Source of the DNA: Lachnospiraceae bacterium UBA1721
GTDB taxonomy: Bacteria; Bacillota; Clostridia; Lachnospirales; Lachnospiraceae
Assembly: GCA_002317155.1 (NCBI GenBank)
Contig: DCIR01000052.1
Coordinates: forward strand, 1-18,757
Direction: 5' to 3'
Length of the DNA stretch: 18,757 nt
The stretch's first letter is position 1. Every line of letters starts with the position of its first letter. Under the pieces are notes generated by a model. It ran no database searches and was not told the DNA's origin. It was given only the letters and a program-made list of their open reading frames with translations. Positions 13,809 through 18,757 of the stretch are shown here, in pieces. A program made the position numbers and the translations under genes.

Positions 13809-13837
13809 TTGCACAGACAATTTTTATGTGATATAGT
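13809..13837 (+). promoter_or_regulatory. Promoter of rpmE with structured leader
   Basis: TTGCAC (13809-13814), 17 bp, TATAGT (13832-13837), the latter preceded by TG in extended -10 position. The predicted leader of about 70 nt holds an imperfect stem (CTGTCT near 13845 with AGGCAG near 13861) and the perfect palindrome AATCGCGATT at 13876-13885, a possible site for L31 autoregulation or an operator. Confidence 0.7.
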
Positions 13838-13915
13838 AGTTTCGCTGTCTGTGGTTGCATAGGCAGTGCGGTTAAAATCGCGATTATTACTTTTATATAT
13901 AGCGAGGTGAATGAA

Positions 13916-14116
13916 ATGAAAGAAGGAATCCATCCTACATACTACCAGGCAACTGTAACCTGCAACTGTGGTAACACTTTTGTAACCGGTTCAACCAAGC
14001 CTGAGATCCACGTAGAAGTTTGCTCAAAGTGCCACTCATTCTACACTGGCCAGCAGAAGACTGCTAGAGCTGATGGACGTATCGATAAGTTCAATAAGAA
14101 GTACGGTCTTCAGTAA
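13916..14116 (+). CDS. rpmE: 50S ribosomal protein L31, zinc-binding (C+) form
   Basis: 66 residues, the usual length for L31. MKEGIHPTYYQATVTCNCGNTF at the start and SFYTGQQK in the middle are diagnostic. Cysteines at about 16, 18, 37 and 40 (CNC and CSKC) are retained, so this is the zinc-binding type rather than the cysteine-free paralogue made under zinc limitation. GAGGTG at 13904-13909 lies 6 nt before ATG 13916; the in-frame GTG at 13907 overlaps that site and would add only three residues, so 13916 is preferred. It has its own promoter and terminator and is therefore probably a single-gene transcript. Confidence 0.96.
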   Translation: MKEGIHPTYYQATVTCNCGNTFVTGSTKPEIHVEVCSKCHSFYTGQQKTARADGRIDKFNKKYGLQ

Positions 14117-14132
14117 TCAAAGAGAGTTGATC

Positions 14133-14162
14133 AAAGGGTTGAGGTTTACCTCAGCCCTTTTT
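14133..14162 (+). terminator. Rho-independent terminator after rpmE
   Basis: AAAGGGTTGAGG (14133-14144) pairs with CCTCAGCCCTTT (14149-14160) over 12 bp (one G-U) with a TTTA loop; the 3' arm runs into TTTTT. Confidence 0.9.
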
Positions 14163-14177
14163 GTTATACACGATGAG

Positions 14178-14229
14178 CCAAGTGAAAACATGTGCTTGCA
14201 CAGATGTTTTCATTTGGTGAACGTATAAT
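14178..14229 (+). promoter_or_regulatory. Long inverted repeat next to a TATAAT box upstream of the DUF1385 gene
   Basis: CCAAGTGAAAACAT (14178-14191) and ATGTTTTCATTTGG (14204-14217) are 14-nt arms with one mismatch that can wobble-pair, and the loop holds GTGC/GCAC. TATAAT lies at 14224-14229, 7 bp beyond. TTGCAC (14196-14201) is in the loop, but 22 bp from TATAAT is too far for a normal promoter. The arrangement looks like an operator over a promoter, or a hairpin of its own. A second stem, GAGTAGG/CCTACTC (14278-14284 and 14291-14297), lies in the presumed leader. Confidence 0.5.
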
Positions 14230-14331
14230 CACTGAAATGTAGCGGAGCGGAATTGAAGTGTTATACAATCGTGTATCGAGTAGGTGTTAGCCTACTCAGT
14301 TAAAGCGTAGTATTAGATAGGAGCATTAGTT

Positions 14332-15531
14332 ATGGCAGAGGGCGCTAAAAAAGGATATTCGGGAATAGGCGGACAGGCTGTTCTTGAAGGTGTAATGATG
14401 AAGAATGGCGAGAAGTATGCAGTCGCTGTCAGAAAGCCTGATGGTAATATTGCCATTGAAGTCGAGCATTATGCCGGTTTTGCGCACAGCAATATTATAA
14501 ATAAGATTCCTTTTGTCAGAGGTATTTTCAATTTTGTAGATTCAATGATTCTCGGAATGAGAGCACTGAATTATTCTACTACTTTCTATGATGAGGAATC
14601 ATCTAAGGAAAGTGCCAGAGATTCTAAGAAGGTTGATACGTCCAGCTCGTCAAATGCGGGAACAGTTATTGTATCCATTATTTCATTTATAATTGCAATC
14701 GGACTGTTTGTTATTCTTCCTACATACGTAGCATCACTTTTTGAGAAGACTATCAGGAATAATTCATTGATGGCACTTATCGAGGGTGCAATCAGAATTT
14801 TCATTTTTCTGGCATATATTTTGCTTATCAGCCTGATGAAGGATATTCGCAGATTATACAGATATCATGGTGCTGAGCACAAATGCATTAACTGTATTGA
14901 GAAGGGAAGACCTCTCACAGTGACAAATGTTATGAGAAGCTCAAGATTCCACAGACGTTGTGGAACCAGCTTTTTGTTCCTGGTTGTGTTTATCAGCGTA
15001 ATTATTTTCTTCTTTATAAGAACTGATTCTATATGGATCAGATTTCTTATTCGCTTGGCTATGATCCCTGTTGTCGCAGGTATTTCGTATGAAGTTTTGA
15101 GACTTACCGGAAGATATGATAACTGGTTTGTAAAAGTCATTGCTGCACCCGGATTACTGGTTCAGCGCATCACTACCAAAGAGCCTGACAAGTATATGGT
15201 TCAGGTTGCTATTGCTTCCATAGAAGCAGTATTCGATTGGAAGGCATACCTCGAAGAGGCTTATGGCTACGGTGAAGGCGACGTGTGGGTAGAAGATGAT
15301 AAACACGATCCTAAGCAGGCAATCGATGACGAGGACGAGGTTTCTTCTATAGAAAATACTGAAGAACTTGTTAATGACGTAGATGACTGGGACGATGAAA
15401 TCGAAGCTAAGTATGTAGATGAAGTCGAGGAAGACGATATTGAGACGGATGCAGATGTTGAAATAATCGCAGATGCCGAGACGGAAGCTGAACATACTGC
15501 TACCGAACAGGACGAAGCTAAGGAACAATAA
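14332..15531 (+). CDS. DUF1385 family membrane protein (YqhQ-like) with acidic tail
   Basis: 399 residues. The start GIGGQAVLEGVMMKNGEKYAVAVR is the DUF1385 signature, and RYHGAEHKCINC (about 177-188) is its second hallmark, with His and Cys residues that could bind metal. Membrane helices are predicted at about 111-135, 146-169, 213-230 and 236-256. The family core ends near 320; the last 80 or so residues are a strongly acidic extension (EDEVSSIENTEELVNDVDDWDDE and on), not usual for YqhQ. AGGAG at 14319-14323 is 8 nt before the ATG. The gene sits directly before prmC (2-nt gap) and prfA, a common arrangement in Clostridia. The biochemical role of the family is not known to me. The acidic tail should be cytoplasmic or extracellular depending on topology, which the sequence alone does not settle. 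Confidence 0.88.
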   Translation: MAEGAKKGYSGIGGQAVLEGVMMKNGEKYAVAVRKPDGNIAIEVEHYAGFAHSNIINKIPFVRGIFNFVDSMILGMRALNYSTTFYDEESSKESARDSKKVDTSSSSNAGTVIVSIISFIIAIGLFVILPTYVASLFEKTIRNNSLMALIEGAIRIFIFLAYILLISLMKDIRRLYRYHGAEHKCINCIEKGRPLTVTNVMRSSRFHRRCGTSFLFLVVFISVIIFFFIRTDSIWIRFLIRLAMIPVVAGISYEVLRLTGRYDNWFVKVIAAPGLLVQRITTKEPDKYMVQVAIASIEAVFDWKAYLEEAYGYGEGDVWVEDDKHDPKQAIDDEDEVSSIENTEELVNDVDDWDDEIEAKYVDEVEEDDIETDADVEIIADAETEAEHTATEQDEAKEQ

Positions 15532-15533
15532 AA

Positions 15534-16382
15534 GTGATAGTATCTGATATTTACAAAAATACAGTAATACGCTTCAAAGAGAATGAAATCCCTGAACCTG
15601 AAAATGACACCAGAATGATGATGGAGCATTTTCTTGGTATAACAAGAAATGATTTGATGATTCATGGGGACAAAGAAGTTACTGATAATCTCGAAACATA
15701 TGATAAAGCTATAGAGCGAAGATGCACCAGAGAGCCTCTTCAGTATATTATCGGATCTGCTTCATTCATGGGCTTGGATTTTAAGGTTAGTCCGGCTGTG
15801 CTTGTTCCAAGATCGGATACAGAGATATTGGTTGAGGAGATTCTTAAGGATCTTCATTCCGGAAGCAGAATACTTGATATGTGTACCGGCTCGGGATGTA
15901 TTCTCATCAGTCTGATGAATTATTCAAATGAATGCATCGGTGTAGGTGTAGATCTGTCAAAGGATGCGCTTGAGATTGCAGAGTACAATGCTTCACAGCT
16001 GGTGCCGGATAAGGCTGTTAGTTTTATAAATAGTGATTTATTCGAGGTGCTTGGGGAAGGGGATAAATTTGATATCATAGTGTCAAATCCTCCGTATATA
16101 GCGTCGGCGGTTATAGAAGAACTGATGCCTGAGGTACGTGATTATGAGCCACGCATGGCCCTGGACGGAACCGAAGACGGATTGTATTTTTATAAGAAAA
16201 TAGTCGAAAACTCAGAAAAATATCTTAAGTCGGGAGGGCTCTTGGCATTTGAGATAGGCTATGATCAGGGCGAGGCTGTAAAACAGTTGATGCTTGATTA
16301 TGGTTATAATGAGGTAGAGATAGTAAAGGATTATTCAGACATGGACAGAGTAGTGAAAGGAATCAAGGCATTTCATTTGTAG
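15534..16382 (+). CDS. prmC: Peptide chain release factor N5-glutamine methyltransferase
   Basis: 282 residues. PrmC uses S-adenosylmethionine to methylate the Gln of the GGQ motif in release factors, which raises their activity. Visible motifs: an N-terminal helical domain (1-75), EPLQYIIGSASFMGLDFKV, LVPRSDTEIL, the SAM-binding DMCTGSG at 115-121, and the catalytic NPPY at 185-188 in IVSNPPYIAS, which holds the target glutamine. The start is GTG 15534; AAGGA at 15520-15524 is 9 nt upstream and there is no closer ATG, so the GTG is well supported. It follows the DUF1385 stop by 2 nt. Its substrate RF1 is encoded next, 108 bp downstream. That gap holds imperfect ATGATGTTAGCA-type repeats (about 16393-16447) and no convincing promoter. 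Confidence 0.95.
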   Translation: MIVSDIYKNTVIRFKENEIPEPENDTRMMMEHFLGITRNDLMIHGDKEVTDNLETYDKAIERRCTREPLQYIIGSASFMGLDFKVSPAVLVPRSDTEILVEEILKDLHSGSRILDMCTGSGCILISLMNYSNECIGVGVDLSKDALEIAEYNASQLVPDKAVSFINSDLFEVLGEGDKFDIIVSNPPYIASAVIEELMPEVRDYEPRMALDGTEDGLYFYKKIVENSEKYLKSGGLLAFEIGYDQGEAVKQLMLDYGYNEVEIVKDYSDMDRVVKGIKAFHL

Positions 16383-16490
16383 CCATGCATAGTGATGATG
16401 TTAGCAATGATATTAGCACAATATTAGTAGGGCTAATGATGTTAGGAAACAAAGCTTTAAGCGTTACTATGATAATAAGGAGACAAAGAA

Positions 16491-17567
16491 ATGTTTGATA
16501 AATTAGATGACCTTTTAATTAGATATGAAGAGTTGATGCAGGAGCTTCACTCACCTGATGTTGCCAATGATTCTAATCGTTTCAGAAAGCTGATGAAGGA
16601 GCAGGCTAACCTTGCACCTCTTGTAGAAGCTTATAATGAGTATAAAAAGTGCAAGCAGGATATTCAGGACTCACTTGATATGCTCGAAATCGAGAGCGAT
16701 GAAGAGATGCGTGAAATGCTCAAGGAGACTTTGAATGAGTCTAAGGATCGCGTAGAGGAGCTTGAGGAAGAGATGAAGATTATGCTTCTTCCCAAGGACC
16801 CTAACGATGATAAGAACGTAATCGTGGAAATCCGCGGTGGTGCAGGTGGAGACGAGGCAGCACTTTTTGCAGCTGAGATTTATCGTATGTACGTGCACTT
16901 CGCCGAGGCAAAAGGATGGAAGACTCAGCTTATATCAGCTGATGAGACCGGTATCGGCGGTATGAAGGAAGTAACCTTCCAGATTAACGGACAGGGAGCT
17001 TATTCACAGCTTAAGTACGAGTCAGGTGTTCATCGAGTTCAGCGTGTGCCTGAGACCGAGAGCGGCGGAAGAATTCATACTTCTACATGTACTGTAGCAG
17101 TTATGCCGGAAGCAGATGAAGATATCGACGTTGTAATCGATGAGAAGGATATCAGAATCGACGTAATGAGAGCATCAGGTAACGGTGGTCAGTGTGTCAA
17201 CACAACAGACTCTGCTGTAAGACTTACTCACTATCCTACAGGAATCGTGGTTTATTCACAGACTGAGAAGTCACAGCTTCAGAACAAGGCTAAGGCTTTT
17301 GCATTACTTAAGTCTAAACTGTATGACATTCAGCAGCAGGAAAAGCATGATGCTGAGGCAGAGCTTCGTCGTAGCCAGATTGGTACCGGAGACCGCTCAG
17401 AGAAGATTCGTACTTACAACTTCCCTCAGGGTCGTGTAACCGATCACCGTATCGGACTTACTGTATATACTCTTGGTAAGGTTATGAACGGAGACATCGG
17501 GGAAATCCTCAGTGCCTGCATAGCTGCAGACCAGGCTGCTAAGTTACTTAAGATGAACGAACAGTAA
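16491..17567 (+). CDS. prfA: Peptide chain release factor 1 (RF1)
   Basis: 358 residues, normal RF1 length. It recognises UAA and UAG in the ribosomal A site and triggers peptide release. The stop-codon-reading tripeptide is PET at 187-189 (the RF1 P-x-T type; RF2 would have SPF), within VPETESGGRIHTSTCTVAVMPE. The catalytic GGQ is at 232-234 within RASGNGGQCVNTTDSAVR; Gln234 is the site methylated by PrmC. The N-terminal coiled-coil domain (1-105) and the RNFP-like end segment (TYNFPQGRVTDHRIG) are intact. AAGGAG at 16477-16482 gives a clear start. No intrinsic terminator is evident between the stop and the next promoter. Confidence 0.97.
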   Translation: MFDKLDDLLIRYEELMQELHSPDVANDSNRFRKLMKEQANLAPLVEAYNEYKKCKQDIQDSLDMLEIESDEEMREMLKETLNESKDRVEELEEEMKIMLLPKDPNDDKNVIVEIRGGAGGDEAALFAAEIYRMYVHFAEAKGWKTQLISADETGIGGMKEVTFQINGQGAYSQLKYESGVHRVQRVPETESGGRIHTSTCTVAVMPEADEDIDVVIDEKDIRIDVMRASGNGGQCVNTTDSAVRLTHYPTGIVVYSQTEKSQLQNKAKAFALLKSKLYDIQQQEKHDAEAELRRSQIGTGDRSEKIRTYNFPQGRVTDHRIGLTVYTLGKVMNGDIGEILSACIAADQAAKLLKMNEQ

Positions 17568-17612
17568 TTACTACATTTTGTATAATTTTTCGCCGAATAA
17601 TGGCAAATCTTG

Positions 17613-17644
17613 TTGTAACATTTTTCGCAAATATTTGATATAAT
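17613..17644 (+). promoter_or_regulatory. Promoter with extended -10 upstream of the CarD-like gene
   Basis: TGATATAAT ends at 17644 (TG 17636-17637, TATAAT 17639-17644). TTGTAA at 17613-17618 is a weak -35 (spacing 20; GTAACA at 17615 gives 18). The leader of about 70 nt contains GGCCGA-tgcg-TCGGTC (17666-17681) and a GGGC/GCCC pair (17682-17696), so the transcript start is structured. Its relation to the start codon at 17720 suggests possible translational control, but I recognise no riboswitch class. Confidence 0.65.
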
Positions 17645-17719
17645 ATATTGTGTTATGTAAACAATGGCCGATGCGTCGGTCGGGCTAAAGGGGCCCTAAA
17701 AAATCAGGTGAATTTGGGA

Positions 17720-18223
17720 ATGTTCAGCATAGGTGATTATGTTGCATGTGGCAACAAAGGAGTATGCGTTATAGGCGAGATTAAGACACTCGATATTTCC
17801 GGTGTTGATAAGGATGAACAATATTATATATTGAAGCCGGTATACAATGCTGCCAGTACCGTATATATACCTGTTGCTTTGGCTGAAGAATCTATCAGAC
17901 CTGTACTGACCGCAGATGAGGCCAAGCGTTTGGTTGAGGATATTCCACAGATCGATTGCCTGGATATCACAAGTGAGAAGCTTGTGGAAGGTATGTATAA
18001 GGGATGTATTCGCAGTAACGATGTAAGAGAATTTGTTCGTCTGATTAAGACTATATATATCCGTAAGCAGAAGCGTCTTGAAGCAGGACGTAAGGAAACG
18101 GCTATCGATAGCAAATATTTCAGAATTGTAGCGGATTTCCTTTTTGGAGAATTAGCGGTATCTCTTGATATTCCTAAGAATGAAGTTGAAGAATATATCA
18201 GCGAGAGCGGCTGGAATAAGTAA
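17720..18223 (+). CDS. CarD/CdnL-family RNA polymerase-binding transcription regulator
   Basis: 167 residues, a usual length for CarD/CdnL proteins. The N-terminal domain (about 1-60: MFSIGDYVACGNKGVCVIGEI, then QYYILKPVYNAASTVYIPV) is the Tudor-like module that binds the RNA polymerase beta subunit. The C-terminal helical part (from about 70, TADEAKRLVEDIP to the end) should bind DNA near the -10 region. These proteins stabilise open promoter complexes, especially of rRNA genes. ATG 17720 is chosen because the family begins at MFSIGD and AGGTG at 17706-17710 is 9 nt upstream; in-frame codons back to 17648 lie within the structured leader and do not look like the family. It is transcribed alone between its promoter and a strong terminator. 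Confidence 0.88.
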   Translation: MFSIGDYVACGNKGVCVIGEIKTLDISGVDKDEQYYILKPVYNAASTVYIPVALAEESIRPVLTADEAKRLVEDIPQIDCLDITSEKLVEGMYKGCIRSNDVREFVRLIKTIYIRKQKRLEAGRKETAIDSKYFRIVADFLFGELAVSLDIPKNEVEEYISESGWNK

Positions 18224-18307
18224 AAGAATAACTATATATAATAGTGATTCAATAAAATATAATCCGATAGAAGAATAATTCAAAAACATAATAAACTAAT
18301 GACGTTG

Positions 18308-18334
18308 GAGCGTGGCCTAAGCCACGCTCTTTTT
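18308..18334 (+). terminator. Rho-independent terminator after the CarD-like gene
   Basis: GAGCGTGGC (18308-18316) and GCCACGCTC (18321-18329) form a perfect 9-bp GC-rich stem with a CTAA loop, followed by TTTTT (18330-18334). Confidence 0.93.
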
Positions 18335-18343
18335 GCGTTATTC

Positions 18344-18475
18344 TGTTAAACGCTTTGTCAGGCGTTGTGTTAGGTGTCTAGCCGCGCGTCGTGTTAAGTG
18401 TTTTGTCGGAAGGTTGCGTTATGCGTTCTGGTACGAATTCTGTCAAGTGTTCTGAAAGCATTCTGTTAAGAGTAC
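18344..18475 (+). repeat. Degenerate 12-bp tandem repeat before array 3
   Basis: About eleven units of the type TGTTAAGTGTTC. The leading TG (or its equivalent) falls at 18344, 18356, 18368, 18380, 18392, 18404, 18415, 18429, 18441, 18453 and 18464, so almost every interval is 11-12 bp. It is more GC-rich than the array after it and begins 10 bp after the terminator. No open reading frame uses it. Confidence 0.7.
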
Positions 18476-18494
18476 CGTATGTATTGCTTTTTGC

Positions 18495-18757
18495 GATGGT
18501 AAGAAGCGGCAAGATGGTTATAAGGAACATATAATAGTTAGTCTATAACCATGCGAAGGGGGTTCTTTTACCATTTGAAAATCAGGACAATTAGTAATGA
18601 TGGTAATAAATCATGCTATTTTACCATTGAATTTCCTTAGAACTAACATTAATGGTAAAAACATAGTGGTATTTACCATTGAAAACAGTAAATACCTAAT
18701 CTGATGGTAATAGACAAGTGGTGTTTACCATCGAAAACAGAAGCAACATAATCTGAT
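18495..18757 (+). repeat. 52-bp inverted-repeat array 3 (runs off the window)
   Basis: Same element as arrays 1 and 2. ATGGTAA sites are at 18496, 18600, 18652, 18704 and (cut) 18756; TTTACCAT sites at 18567, 18620, 18672 and 18724. The regular intervals are 52-53 bp. The first unit is enlarged by a nested hairpin: ATGGTTATA (18514-18522) with TATAACCAT (18544-18552). The second unit (GATGGTAATAAATCATG) is nearly identical to the second unit of array 1, and the following GAAAACAG units match those near the ends of arrays 1 and 2. Confidence 0.88.

Noticed and set aside
13215..13820. Minus-strand Ser/Pro-rich reading frame of 201 codons
   Set aside because: It is the shadow of the acidic low-complexity gene, whose signal peptide, membrane helix and binding site are all on the + strand.
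17682..17715. PreQ1-like riboswitch (GCCC stem followed by an A-rich tail)
   Set aside because: The loop is too short and the pseudoknot pairing expected of the class is not found.

Overview
This 18.8 kb window reads as a chromosomal segment of a member of the Clostridia, most likely the family Lachnospiraceae. The reasons are the moderate-to-low GC with many AGA codons, strong AGGAGG-type ribosome binding sites, the gene order rho / rpmE / DUF1385 / prmC / prfA / carD-like (an order I associate with Lachnospiraceae), and the Rho and RF1 sequences. All recognisable genes lie on the + strand. I found no RNA gene, insertion sequence, phage gene or CRISPR array.

Region 1 (1-8695) is a surface-polysaccharide block. 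It starts inside a PseB-type UDP-GlcNAc 4,6-dehydratase, followed by a hairpin that may terminate or attenuate, a PseC-type aminotransferase, and a large DUF4012 membrane protein whose extracytoplasmic part is an 83-residue unit repeated three times. A good sigma-A promoter (TTGACA-N17-TATCAT) then starts a tight operon: a CpsB/YwqE-type PHP tyrosine phosphatase, a Wzz/YveK-type chain-length regulator, a CpsD-type tyrosine kinase with a YYGK tail, and a membrane-anchored protein with a cohesin-like domain. A strong intrinsic terminator at 8653-8694 closes the block. Phosphatase, activator and kinase together form the usual bacterial tyrosine-phosphorylation switch for polysaccharide assembly.

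Region 2 (8696-13062) contains rho, with an unusually long repeat-bearing insert, followed directly by an MFS-like membrane protein. Both flanks of this pair are filled with repeats. Region 3 (13063-18223) holds a small secreted, very acidic, membrane-anchored protein, then housekeeping genes: L31 (rpmE), a DUF1385/YqhQ-like membrane protein, prmC, prfA and a CarD-type RNA polymerase-binding regulator.

The most unusual content is non-coding. Three arrays (8789-9320, 12626-13009 and 18495 to the window end) are built from the same unit of about 52 bp: TTTACCATTGA, about 19 nt, TCAATGGTAAA, then a linker of about 12 nt. Each unit can form a hairpin with an 11-bp lower stem. The spacing is very regular (mostly 51-53 bp, close to five turns of B-DNA). 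The arrays have distinct first and last units that are recognisably the same from copy to copy, and a variable number of middle units, so they look like copies of one directional element rather than simple satellites. A TGATATAAT promoter-like site reads into array 2, which would make that array a leader of about 480 nt for the acidic protein gene. Further direct-repeat families with other periods (12, 14/17, 18, 19, about 20 and 34 bp) cluster around arrays 1 and 3. I do not recognise the 52-bp element as a named family. It is my candidate for an undescribed system.
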